Below, one piece after another: positions 8,436 to 16,917 of a stretch of 64,000 nucleotides of DNA. The notes under the pieces are model-generated. The model ran no database searches and was not told where the DNA came from. It saw only the letters and a program-made list of their open reading frames with translations. Made by a program: the position numbers and the translations under genes. Every line of letters begins with the position of its first letter. Position 1 is the first letter of the stretch. The stretch comes from Nocardia sp. NBC_01327 (GTDB taxonomy: Bacteria > Actinomycetota > Actinomycetes > Mycobacteriales > Mycobacteriaceae), in NCBI RefSeq assembly GCF_035958815.1, contig NZ_CP108383.1:558001-622000 (forward strand), given 5' to 3'.

Positions 8436-10670
8436 TTGGAACCGGCGATCGAGTCGGACATAGTCGGCGCAGCGCGCTCGGTGCTGACGGCTGTCTCGGC
8501 ACGCTTCGCGGCGGCGTGGGATACGGCGGGGGAGCCGCCCCCGCTGGCCGAATACCTGCCCGCCGCACCGGAATTGCGCCGCTTGTGCCTGATCGAGCTC
8601 ATCAAGGTCGATCTGGAGTACCGGTGGATCCACTACGACTTCCCGAAGCGGCTGGCCGACTACCGCGCCGAATACGACGAATTGCGTTCCGGGCCTTTGC
8701 CGCCCGATCTGGCCTACGAGGAGTTCCACGCGCTGCGCCGCTCCGGCAGATCCCCGGGCGTCGATATCGCCGACAGCGGCTATCCGACCGATGCGGGTCT
8801 GACCCGGGCCGCCTGGGGTGAGCGCGACTATCGCAGCACGCTGATCGCCCGCCCGCGGGCCCGCGCGGCCCTGGACGGCATCGAGGTCGGTGACCGGGTG
8901 GACGATTTCGATCTGCTGGTCGAATTGGGCAGCGGCGCTTTCGCTCGCGTCTTCCTGGCCCGTCAGCGCTCCATGCAACGTCTGGTGGCGGTGAAGGTTT
9001 CGCAGAACCACGGCACCGAATCGGAGACGCTGGCCCAGCTCGATCACGAGAACATCGTGCGGGTCTTCGACCAGCGGCTGATGGACGAGCGCGAACTGAA
9101 ACTGATGTACATGCAGTACCTGCCCGGCGGCACGCTGTCGAAGGTGCTGAGTCTGGTGCGGCAGCGCCCGCCGCGGGAGCGTTCCGGCGCGCTGCTGCTG
9201 GAGGCGGTCGATACGGCCATGCGGGACAAGGGCGGACTGGTGCCGAGCGAATCGGCCATCCGCTCCGGCATCGCCGCGCGGAGCTGGCCGGAGACCGTGG
9301 CCTGGCTGGGCAGCCGGCTGGCCCGGGCGCTGGACTACGCCTCCGGCAACGGTGTGCTGCACCGGGATATCAAGCCCGCCAATGTGCTGCTCACCGCCGA
9401 CGGGGTGCCGAAGCTGGCCGACTTCAATATCAGTTTCAGCCTGCATGTCGCGGGCACCAGTCCGCTCGCGTATTTCGGTGGCTCGCTCGCGTACATGTCG
9501 CCGGAGCAGTTGGCCGCCTGCCATCCGCAATTGCCCGATACCGCTGAGGAACTCGACGGCCGCAGCGATATCTTCGCGCTGGGCGTGGTGCTGTGGGAAC
9601 TGCTCACCGGGCACCGGCCCTTCGACGACGAAACCCGCGCGGGCGATTCCGAATCCTCGCTCGAGCGCATGCTGCGGTTGCGGCGGCACGATATCGATTC
9701 GCGCTATCTGTCCGAGCTGCCGCCGGACTGCCCGCCGACGCTGCGCCGGGTCCTGCTGAAATGTCTTGCCCCGCAGCGCGCCGACCGCTGGCCCACCGGT
9801 GCGGCGCTGGCCCAGCAGCTCGACCTGTGCCTGGATCAGCGCGCCCGCGATCTGGTGGATCCGCCGCGAAACAGCCTGCGCGCCAGGGTCGGTCCGTGGT
9901 CGCTGGTGCTGCTCATCACCGCGGCCAGCTTCCTCGGCGATTTCCTCGGCATGCTCTACGCGAATCTGCACAACGGCCCGCTCTGGGCGGTGTGGTTCAC
10001 ACCGGACCAGCAGGTGAAACTGCAGGCGGTCGGGGCGGGGCTGGCGCTGTTCACCACTCCCGCGGCGATTGTCGTGACCAACTATCTGTGCCGCCGCGCC
10101 TTCATCGTCTGGCGCGGCCTGCGCAAGGGCCGCACCTACGATCCGGACACGCTGGCGCGGGCCCGCCGCGACACCCTGGTGGACGGGGATCGGGTCGCGC
10201 TGCTGGCCTTCCTGTGGTGGGTGGTGTCGGCGGTGGTGGCCGCCGTCTCCCTGGAGGTCTACACCGATCTGACGCCCGGCCAATTGCTGAATCTGACCGC
10301 GACACTGCTGGTTTCGGGCGCCGTCGCGGTCGCCTACCCGTTCTTCCTGGTGACGTTCTTCGTGGTCCGCTGCTTCTACCCGCGGCTGCTCACCCACGGT
10401 GAGATCGCCGAGGATCACGAGGCGCTGCGGGCGCTGGGCCGCCGCTGCACCCGCTATCTCGCGGTGGCGGTGGCGATTCCGCTGATCGGCGTGATCACCA
10501 GCCTGCTGTTCCTGACCCCGGACGAGGTCCCGCTGGCCATCGGCCCGATCAAATGGCTGTGCCTGGCCGGCGTGCTCGGATTCCTCGGCGACTATTGGCT
10601 TTTCCGGCAATTGGAGGCGGATCTGCGGGCTTTCGAGCGCGCGGTCACCACCCGCCTGGATTTCCGCTGA
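8436..10670 (+). CDS. Membrane serine/threonine protein kinase with DFN motif
   Basis: The TTG at 8436 has GAGGGG six bases upstream and gives 744 residues; TTG 8412 is an alternative. An N-terminal region of about 150 residues precedes the kinase fold: the Gly-rich loop GSGAFARV, the AVKV lysine, HRDIKPANV, then DFN (9420-9428) where DFG is usual, a GGSLAYMSPEQ activation segment, and DIFALGVVLWELLTG. The last 250 residues hold about four to six membrane segments, so the kinase domain should face the cytoplasm. Catalytic Asp and Lys are intact, and DFN at this place is known in some bacterial kinases, so activity is likely. It converges on the DUF5313 gene; no target is evident. Confidence 0.92.
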   Translation: MEPAIESDIVGAARSVLTAVSARFAAAWDTAGEPPPLAEYLPAAPELRRLCLIELIKVDLEYRWIHYDFPKRLADYRAEYDELRSGPLPPDLAYEEFHALRRSGRSPGVDIADSGYPTDAGLTRAAWGERDYRSTLIARPRARAALDGIEVGDRVDDFDLLVELGSGAFARVFLARQRSMQRLVAVKVSQNHGTESETLAQLDHENIVRVFDQRLMDERELKLMYMQYLPGGTLSKVLSLVRQRPPRERSGALLLEAVDTAMRDKGGLVPSESAIRSGIAARSWPETVAWLGSRLARALDYASGNGVLHRDIKPANVLLTADGVPKLADFNISFSLHVAGTSPLAYFGGSLAYMSPEQLAACHPQLPDTAEELDGRSDIFALGVVLWELLTGHRPFDDETRAGDSESSLERMLRLRRHDIDSRYLSELPPDCPPTLRRVLLKCLAPQRADRWPTGAALAQQLDLCLDQRARDLVDPPRNSLRARVGPWSLVLLITAASFLGDFLGMLYANLHNGPLWAVWFTPDQQVKLQAVGAGLALFTTPAAIVVTNYLCRRAFIVWRGLRKGRTYDPDTLARARRDTLVDGDRVALLAFLWWVVSAVVAAVSLEVYTDLTPGQLLNLTATLLVSGAVAVAYPFFLVTFFVVRCFYPRLLTHGEIAEDHEALRALGRRCTRYLAVAVAIPLIGVITSLLFLTPDEVPLAIGPIKWLCLAGVLGFLGDYWLFRQLEADLRAFERAVTTRLDFR

Positions 10671-10690
10671 CCGATATCAGCGCAGCAGCA

Positions 10691-11071
10691 TCAGCCCCGG
10701 CCGTGCCGCTGTTCGTAGGCCTGCCGATCGCCGGATTCGCGGGCGCGCTTGGCGGTCTCGGCCAGGGCCGGATCGAAGCCGTGCTTGATGAGTTTGTTGC
10801 GCCGGAACACATAGGTGAGCGCCACGGTGAAGTAGATGAGCGGCAGGTAGAGCAGCGCCATCATGGCCAGGCGCATCCACAGCGGTCCCGGGACGAGCAG
10901 GAACAGGCAGAGCACCGGAATCATCGGCAGCAGCATGCGGAGCAGATAGCGGCGGGTGGCGCCGGGGCCGATCAGATCCTCGCGCACCCAGTCCGACATG
11001 GCCGGCGGGAGCGTGCGGCCGCAGATATAGCCGATCCGCTGCAGGAAGGACGGCGTGGCGGGTTCGGGCAT
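10691..11071 (-). CDS. DUF5313 family membrane protein
   Basis: A 126-residue protein with the actinobacterial DUF5313 pattern: RIGYICGRTLPPAMSDWV, then DLIGPGATRR, followed by two membrane segments (about residues 45-90) and a charged tail. Function is unknown. It ends 20 bases from the kinase stop, converging with it. Confidence 0.8.
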   Translation of the reverse strand: MPEPATPSFLQRIGYICGRTLPPAMSDWVREDLIGPGATRRYLLRMLLPMIPVLCLFLLVPGPLWMRLAMMALLYLPLIYFTVALTYVFRRNKLIKHGFDPALAETAKRARESGDRQAYEQRHGRG

Positions 11072-11165
11072 ATGCCCAGCATCCCCGCAGGGAATGGGCC
11101 GGACAACGTCGGGGGGTCGGCGGCTTTGACGACCCCGGGCGGTCAGGCCACGGTGCGAACGGCGA

Positions 11166-11627
11166 TCAGGCTTCGGTGCGCGCGAGGTGGAAGGCGGTGA
11201 CCTGGGTGACCAGATTGTGCGTGGAACCCTTCACGGCGAGTTTCACGAACGGCTCGATGGTGCGGCCGAGCAGCTTTCCGGCCAGGCCGCCGGGCACCCG
11301 GTAATCGACGATGGCGTCGATGGTGCAGGATTCCTCGCCCTTGTCGTGGAAAAGGAAGGTGGATTCGATTTCGAAGCCCTTGATGGACTTCACGGCAATG
11401 GCGAGGCCGGGTTCGTGCCGCACGATCTTGATGGTCGAATGCAGCGATACCGGCCCCAGGCCGATGGTGCCGTCGAAGGTGGCGCCGACGCCTTCTGTTT
11501 GCTCGGTGAGCGGTTCGAAGGCCTTGATCTCACTGATGAATCGGGGCAGATTCCGGTAATCGTTGACATAGGCGAAGGCCGATTCGGCCGACGCGGCGCA
11601 TTCCGCGACGATCTTGACTTCGGTCAT
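11166..11627 (-). CDS. SRPBCC (START-like) family protein
   Basis: From ATG 11627 the protein has 153 residues. It shows the polyketide-cyclase/SRPBCC layout: a first strand VKIVAECAAS, FAYVNDYRNLP, a central beta-sheet and a C-terminal helix with FVKLAVKGSTHNLV. Such proteins bind hydrophobic ligands in a cavity. No ligand can be named and the neighbours give no clue. Confidence 0.85.
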   Translation of the reverse strand: MTEVKIVAECAASAESAFAYVNDYRNLPRFISEIKAFEPLTEQTEGVGATFDGTIGLGPVSLHSTIKIVRHEPGLAIAVKSIKGFEIESTFLFHDKGEESCTIDAIVDYRVPGGLAGKLLGRTIEPFVKLAVKGSTHNLVTQVTAFHLARTEA

Positions 11628-11705
11628 GCGCACGACAGTAACTCGTTCCAATTCAATGCGCAGATCATAAGGTGAGGGCCACATTCGGGCCCCCACCTCC
11701 GATTC

Positions 11706-12674
11706 CTACGCGGTGACCGCCAGCGTGGCCGCCAGACCGAACACCACCGCCATCAGTAGTACTTCGAAAATCGCACGGCGCAAAGAGGATTCCGCGTCCA
11801 TGCGATGTTCGGTCGCGAGCGGCACCCAGGTGCGCCGCCACCACCAGCCCATGGCCAGCAACGCGACCAGGATCACGGTCTTCGCCAGCAGGATCCGGCC
11901 GTACCCGGTGGTGACGAACGGGGTCAGGCCGCCGAGGCGGACCAGTCCGTTCACCAGGCCGGTCGCGGTCACGATTCCCGCCAGCGGCGCCGCCCAGCGC
12001 GAATAGCGCGGCAGTAGCACCGCCCATTCGCCGCGGGTGCGGACGGTCAGGGCCAGGGCCAGCAGCACCCCGAACCAGGCGGACGCGGCCAGCGCGTGCA
12101 CCGCCCCCAGCACCGACCCGAACATCTGCTGCGACATATGCCCGGTGATCGGGCGCAGGGCGAGGGTGACCGCCGTGAACACCAGCACCAGATCCGCCGT
12201 CACCCGGTCGGCATAGCGAAAACCGAAGGCGCTGTACACCGCCACCGCACCACTGCCGATGAGCAGTGCGATACCGATCTGCCCGCCGCTCACCGTGGTG
12301 AGGTAGTCGCCGAACTGCCCGGCGCCCAGGCGGGCCACCGGAATGCCCTGCACCTCACCGGCTTCCAGCACCAGCATGGCGAATTCCATGGCCGCCCAGA
12401 GACCGGCGACCACGGTGAGCGTCCGCCACGGCGGTTCCAGTCGCTCGGACAGTCGCGGTAGGGCGGCCAGTCCGAGCACGGTTGCGCCCGCGCAGTCCGC
12501 CAGCACCCGCACCGAGGCCTCCGCCTGGACGGGATCGCCGGCCGCCAGCAGCCAGGCCAGTAGCGCACCGCCCAGGCCGAGCGGAACGATCAGCAGCAGT
12601 AGCCATATCGATGAGCTGCTGCCGCCGGTCGTCCCGCGCTCCCTGGGACGATCGGTGCGGTCCGATCGATTCAC
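11706..12674 (-). CDS. copD: CopD family copper resistance membrane protein
   Basis: The GTG at 12674 overlaps the copC stop by four bases (GTGA), which fixes the start and makes 322 residues. About eight membrane helices are visible, with the CopD features GHMSQQMFGSVLGAVHALAASAWFG and a C-terminal AKTVILVALLAMG helix pair. It is expected to move copper across the membrane together with CopC. It is the last gene of the YcnI-CopC-CopD operon. Confidence 0.9.
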   Translation of the reverse strand: MNRSDRTDRPRERGTTGGSSSSIWLLLLIVPLGLGGALLAWLLAAGDPVQAEASVRVLADCAGATVLGLAALPRLSERLEPPWRTLTVVAGLWAAMEFAMLVLEAGEVQGIPVARLGAGQFGDYLTTVSGGQIGIALLIGSGAVAVYSAFGFRYADRVTADLVLVFTAVTLALRPITGHMSQQMFGSVLGAVHALAASAWFGVLLALALTVRTRGEWAVLLPRYSRWAAPLAGIVTATGLVNGLVRLGGLTPFVTTGYGRILLAKTVILVALLAMGWWWRRTWVPLATEHRMDAESSLRRAIFEVLLMAVVFGLAATLAVTA

Positions 12675-13207
12675 CTGCGCTGCTTGCCCCGCCCACCCAG
12701 GAGCGCGAAGGCCAGGCCGCCGCCGAACAGCACCACCGCGCCGACGATGAACACCCACAGCGGCACCCCGCCGTCGGAGCCGCCACCGGATTTGGCCGAG
12801 GAGTCCGCCTTCGGGCCCGGAGTTCCGGTGCCCGCCTTGGTGAGGGTGAAGGTGCGGGTGCCGCTGACCGGATGCCCGTCCGCGGAGGTGACCCGGTACG
12901 CGATCTTGTAATCGCCGACCGGACCCAGCTCACCGACCTGGATGCTGATCGTCTGACCGTCCACCTTCGGCTGGCCCCTGGACCACAGATTGCCGTCCGG
13001 GCCGGTGACCGTCATGGACGGATAGCTGGTCTGCAGATCCTCGTTGAAGGTGACGCTGGCCGTCGCCGGCGAGGTGTCGATATGCGCGCCGTTGTCCGGG
13101 CTGGAACCGATCGGCACCGAATGTGCGCTCGCCACACCGCTGCCCAGCAGGGCGAAACCGGTGACGAGCAGTCCGGCCACCAGACCGGCGAGGAGTCTGC
13201 GGGTCAT
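12671..13207 (-). CDS. copC: CopC domain copper-binding exported protein
   Basis: The 178-residue protein has a signal peptide (residues 1-29). Its mature form starts at His (HSVPIGSSPDNGA), as needed for copper binding by the N-terminal His in CopC. The domain runs to about residue 125 and is followed by a linker and one C-terminal membrane helix (VPLWVFIVGAVVLFGG), so it is anchored. It overlaps the YcnI gene by four bases upstream and copD by four downstream. Confidence 0.93.
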   Translation of the reverse strand: MTRRLLAGLVAGLLVTGFALLGSGVASAHSVPIGSSPDNGAHIDTSPATASVTFNEDLQTSYPSMTVTGPDGNLWSRGQPKVDGQTISIQVGELGPVGDYKIAYRVTSADGHPVSGTRTFTLTKAGTGTPGPKADSSAKSGGGSDGGVPLWVFIVGAVVLFGGGLAFALLGGRGKQRR

Positions 13208-13854
13208 GATTTGCGACCGCGGATCACGCTGCCCAGTCCCAGTGCCGCACCCAGTGCGCCGAGGGCCAGGCCGACGCCGCCGAGCCAGCGCGCGGTGGTG
13301 TCGGTGTCCTTGTCCGACGCGGTGGCGGCAACGGCGCCGTCGCCGTCATCGTCGCCGCCCTTGCCGACCGCCAGGGTCAGGGTGGGGGCGGGGTGCTCCG
13401 GCTCGCTGCCGTCCGCATTGTTCTTCTGGTCCCAGACCACGACATTGCCGTCGCTGTAGGTCTGGGTGGCCGGGAAGCTGACCGTCTCCTGCTTGGGCAG
13501 GGCGACCGAGAGCACGAACCGCTGGAACTGACCCGGTGCGATACCCGGATTGCCCGGGTTGGCGGTCCAGGTGGCGGTGACGGCCTCGCCCTTGTCGTTC
13601 TTGTCGATCTTCTCGGTCCAGCCCACCAGGGGTTCGGTGCTGGCGCTCTTCAGATTCGGCAGGGCGACACTGAGTTTCGTAGTGGAGGCGGTGACCGATT
13701 CGGTGGGCACCTTGAAGGTGGCGACCGAATAGCCGCCCTGCGTCGCGCCCGGGGCGTCGACGGTGACGTGTGCCGAGGCGACGCCCGCGGTCAGCAGGGT
13801 GAGGCCGGCGGCGGCGACGGTGGTGCCGAAGGCACGCGAAGGAGAGATGTGCAT
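13204..13854 (-). CDS. ycnI: YcnI family copper-binding exported protein (DUF1775)
   Basis: The 216-residue protein has a signal peptide whose mature end begins HVTVDAPGA. The N-terminal His and a nearby conserved Trp are the copper-binding features of the YcnI fold. TVSFPATQTYSDGNVVVWDQK matches the family core, and a C-terminal membrane helix anchors it. It heads the operon with copC and copD, so copper delivery or storage at the membrane is the likely job. Confidence 0.93.
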   Translation of the reverse strand: MHISPSRAFGTTVAAAGLTLLTAGVASAHVTVDAPGATQGGYSVATFKVPTESVTASTTKLSVALPNLKSASTEPLVGWTEKIDKNDKGEAVTATWTANPGNPGIAPGQFQRFVLSVALPKQETVSFPATQTYSDGNVVVWDQKNNADGSEPEHPAPTLTLAVGKGGDDDGDGAVAATASDKDTDTTARWLGGVGLALGALGAALGLGSVIRGRKS

Positions 13855-13900
13855 GAGTGAATGGCCTCTTCTGGCAAAGGGTTACGGGTGAGGGGAGTTG

Positions 13901-14419
13901 TCACACCGCAACCGGCGGGGCGCGCGATCCGTTCGCGCCCAGGGCGAGCAGCCGCCTCGCCGTCGCCGCGACCGGAGCCCAGCGCCCGGCCGGAGACTGC
14001 ACCGGCAGCCCGGCGGGCCGGGTCAGGACCGTCCGAACGGTCTGCGAGACAAGCAGATACAGCCGCTCGGCCACCAGAATCAGGACAGCGAAGACGAGCG
14101 CGGCTACGGCGTGCGCGGTAGCCATCGCGCCCGTGCCCAGGAAATCCATGGCCCCCGCGGCATGCCCGTGCTGTGTCAGGCCGCCCAGCGCCACATGGCA
14201 GAGGGGCTGACCCAGCACCAGCAGCGCGGGCAGGGTGACGGGGGAGCGCAGTGCCGCGGCCAGCGCGCCGATGGTTCCGGCCGCCAGCAGCAGCAGCGCC
14301 AGCCCCGTCGAACCCGGATAGCCGCCACCCGCCGTCCCGTGCGCCGCCACCGCCAGCACCGCCATGGTCACGCCCGCGAGACAACCACGGACAGTGCTGG
14401 ATTCGGCGCGGCGGTGCAT
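13901..14419 (-). CDS. Hypothetical membrane protein upstream of the copper operon
   Basis: The 172-residue protein has four hydrophobic segments (about residues 13-30, 38-57, 63-80 and 98-120) and a basic tail. No named family is recognised. His residues (HVALGG, QHGHAAG) lie in or near the membrane parts. It is 46 bases upstream of ycnI on the same strand and is often found with such copper genes, so a copper-related role is possible but only inferred. Confidence 0.7.
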   Translation of the reverse strand: MHRRAESSTVRGCLAGVTMAVLAVAAHGTAGGGYPGSTGLALLLLAAGTIGALAAALRSPVTLPALLVLGQPLCHVALGGLTQHGHAAGAMDFLGTGAMATAHAVAALVFAVLILVAERLYLLVSQTVRTVLTRPAGLPVQSPAGRWAPVAATARRLLALGANGSRAPPVAV

Positions 14420-14429
14420 GGGATTCGGC

Positions 14430-15071
14430 TCAGTTCACGCCGAGACGCGCGAGCACATCGGCTTCGATGCCGGAGAGCTCGTTGGAGATCGACGCGTGCA
14501 CGGCACGGCGCCGCTGCACCGGCATCTGCGCGGCCGTGCGAATCGCGGCCGAGAGGCTGTCGAGGCGATCGCGCGAGGCGGCCACGAACTTCTTGGTATC
14601 GACGTCCTGCGGATTCTTGCGCTCGAGCTCGGCGAGCGTGCTCTCCACATTCGCCTGCCGCGCCTGCAGTTTCGCACCGGGACCGGCGAATTCGCCGAGC
14701 TGATTCACCCCGATGCCGAGCTGCTGCGCCCGCCGGGTGTCGAGCTGCCCGCGCACGAAGGTGGCGCCGCGGTAGGCGATCGGCGCCAGCACCGGCAGCA
14801 GAATCCGCGCCACACCCAGATACTTGCGCACCTGCGCGGCACTGAACAGATCCCGATCGGCCTTGGCGGCGATCTTCAGCGCGGCCTTCTCCTCGGCCTG
14901 CAATTTGGAGATCTCCGCCTTCGCGACCTTCCGCTGCGTCCGCGCCTCGCCGCGATGCCGCTTCCGCTCGTTGCGCGCCCCGAGCTTGGCCTCCATACCG
15001 GCCTTGTGCTTCAGCGCCTTGGCCTCGGCCCGCCGCCCGACCTTCTTCTTGCGCTTGGTGAACAACCCCAT
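14430..15071 (-). CDS. DUF6474 family protein, lysine-rich N terminus
   Basis: The 213-residue protein begins MGLFTKRKKKVGRRAEAKAL and stays very basic and helical for about 80 residues, probably a coiled coil. A hydrophobic stretch (VARILLPVLAPIAYRG) follows, then a helical domain. The pattern fits the actinobacterial DUF6474 family of unknown function. It is ten bases upstream of the membrane gene on the same strand. Confidence 0.75.
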   Translation of the reverse strand: MGLFTKRKKKVGRRAEAKALKHKAGMEAKLGARNERKRHRGEARTQRKVAKAEISKLQAEEKAALKIAAKADRDLFSAAQVRKYLGVARILLPVLAPIAYRGATFVRGQLDTRRAQQLGIGVNQLGEFAGPGAKLQARQANVESTLAELERKNPQDVDTKKFVAASRDRLDSLSAAIRTAAQMPVQRRRAVHASISNELSGIEADVLARLGVN

Positions 15072-15267
15072 AGATGGCCTCCGTCATGCTGGTTCGCCAT
15101 GGCAGCACAGGGCCGGGGGAAGTGCCTGTCCGCCCATGAAACACAGTTTGCGCTCACCCTAACCGGTGCCATTCCAGAACGACGACCGCCGTGCCTGTTT
15201 CATAATGAATCCGCGCTGTGACGGGGCGACGGGTTCGACTGTCACAGGGTGAGTTCATACTTCAACC

Positions 15268-16917
15268 GTGTATTCGGGCATCGGTGACCATGGCGAGCGG
15301 GCCGCGTTTCTGGACGCGCGGGCCCTGATCGGCTGCCGGCACCGGCTGCTGCTGGACTCCAGCCATCCGCAGGTGCTGACCGGGGTGATCGAGGACGCCG
15401 GTGTGCAGCAGCGGCGGGAGGCGGCGGCCGCGCATCGGATTCAGGTGCGGGACACGCTGGTCGGAGCCAATCCGGAACTCTGGACCGTGATCGAACCGGG
15501 CCAGTCCGCGGGCCGTCGCGCGGAGGCGACCATGCGCGCCATGGAGGCCGGGGCGGCACGCATCTGGGGCGGATTGCTGCCGCAGGAGTCCGATACCGGC
15601 CGTCGCGGCGGGTGCGAAATCCTCTGGCGCGATGCCGATCGCGGCGGGTACATCCCCATCGTGGTGGTCAATCACAAGGTCACCGACCCGCGTCAGCCCG
15701 ACCCGGCCGACTTCCATCCCATGACGAGCAGCCTCTACGACTGGCGCCCGAAGTCCGACCGCAATGTGCGCACCCGTCCCCAGCCGCGTGATCAGCAGCG
15801 CCTCGCGCACCTGTACCGCATGCTGCAGCGGCATGGCCTGGCCAGCCCGTCCCTGGCGGGCGGCGCCATCGGTTATGCGTTCGACCGCATTCTCATTCAC
15901 GACCTGTCCACGATTCTCGACGATTACGACCGCCGCTACGCCGACCGCATCGCGGTGGTGCGCGGTGAACTGCCGACGGTCCCGTCCAAGGTGCCCGAAT
16001 GCCGGCAGTGCCCGTGGTTCACCCGCGCTCCCGAGGAGGGCGGCCGCAGCTGTGAGAAGTGGCTGGTCGAACAGCGTGATGTGAGCCTGGTGGCCCCGGG
16101 CGCGCGGGCCGAGGTGCTGCGCCGCCACGGCGTCGACACCATCGACGATCTGGCCGCCTGGACCGGCGACGCCCCGGACGACTGGCATTTCGAGCTGTTC
16201 ACCGAAACCGTTGTCACCGCCCGCGCCTGGGCCACCGGTGCCCCCCTGGTCCGCCGGGTGGAGCAGGTCCAGGTGCAGCGCGCCGACGTCGAGGTCGACG
16301 TGGACCTGGAGAGCTACCAGGAGCACGGCGCCTACCTGTGGGGCACGCTGCTGGACGGCGTCTACCGCCCCTTCGTCACCTGGGACCCGCTACCCACCGA
16401 GGACGAGGGCCGCTCCTTCGCCGAGTTCTGGACCTGGCTCATGCAGGTCCGCGCCGACGCCGCCGCGACGGGCAGAACCTTTGCCGCCTACTGCTATTCG
16501 CGCACCGCCGAGGACAAGTGGCTCTACGAGTCGGCGCGCCGCTTCGCCGGCATGCCCGGCATCCCCACCGAACGCGAGATCCAGAAGTTCGTCGACGGCC
16601 CGCAGTGGGTGGATATGTTCCAGGCCGTCTCCGAGCAGTTCATCTGCCCGAACGGCAAGGGCCTCAAGAAGATCGCCCCGGTCGCCGGCTTCTCCTGGCG
16701 CGACCCGGAGGCGGGCGGGGAAGCCTCCATGAGCTGGTACCGCCTGGGCGTCGGTTACGACGGCGGCGAACCGGTGCTCTCGCAGCGCACCCGCATCCTC
16801 GAGTACAACGAGGACGACGTACAGGCCACGAAGGTATTGCGGGACTGGATGACCGATCGGGCGGATGCCGAGGTTCCGGGCATCGCAGATTTCGCGGGAC
16901 GTAATATCGCGTCGTGA
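15268..16917 (+). CDS. TM0106 family RecB-like putative nuclease
   Basis: From GTG 15268 the protein has 549 residues. An N-terminal RecB-like part (ARALIGCRHRLLLD) is followed by a cysteine cluster (PECRQCPWF and RSCEKW, about residues 245-265) that may hold an iron-sulfur centre. A C-terminal RNase H-like domain ends in EYNEDDVQATKVLRDWM. The length and order are those of the TM0106 family, thought to act on nucleic acids. Its stop overlaps the htpG start by four bases, so the two are translationally coupled. Confidence 0.85.
   Translation: MYSGIGDHGERAAFLDARALIGCRHRLLLDSSHPQVLTGVIEDAGVQQRREAAAAHRIQVRDTLVGANPELWTVIEPGQSAGRRAEATMRAMEAGAARIWGGLLPQESDTGRRGGCEILWRDADRGGYIPIVVVNHKVTDPRQPDPADFHPMTSSLYDWRPKSDRNVRTRPQPRDQQRLAHLYRMLQRHGLASPSLAGGAIGYAFDRILIHDLSTILDDYDRRYADRIAVVRGELPTVPSKVPECRQCPWFTRAPEEGGRSCEKWLVEQRDVSLVAPGARAEVLRRHGVDTIDDLAAWTGDAPDDWHFELFTETVVTARAWATGAPLVRRVEQVQVQRADVEVDVDLESYQEHGAYLWGTLLDGVYRPFVTWDPLPTEDEGRSFAEFWTWLMQVRADAAATGRTFAAYCYSRTAEDKWLYESARRFAGMPGIPTEREIQKFVDGPQWVDMFQAVSEQFICPNGKGLKKIAPVAGFSWRDPEAGGEASMSWYRLGVGYDGGEPVLSQRTRILEYNEDDVQATKVLRDWMTDRADAEVPGIADFAGRNIAS

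Noticed and set aside
8409..10610. Long minus-strand open frame (733 codons) opposite the kinase gene
   Set aside because: It is a GC-rich shadow of the kinase; the translation is low-complexity Gln/Arg/Gly-rich with no family motif.
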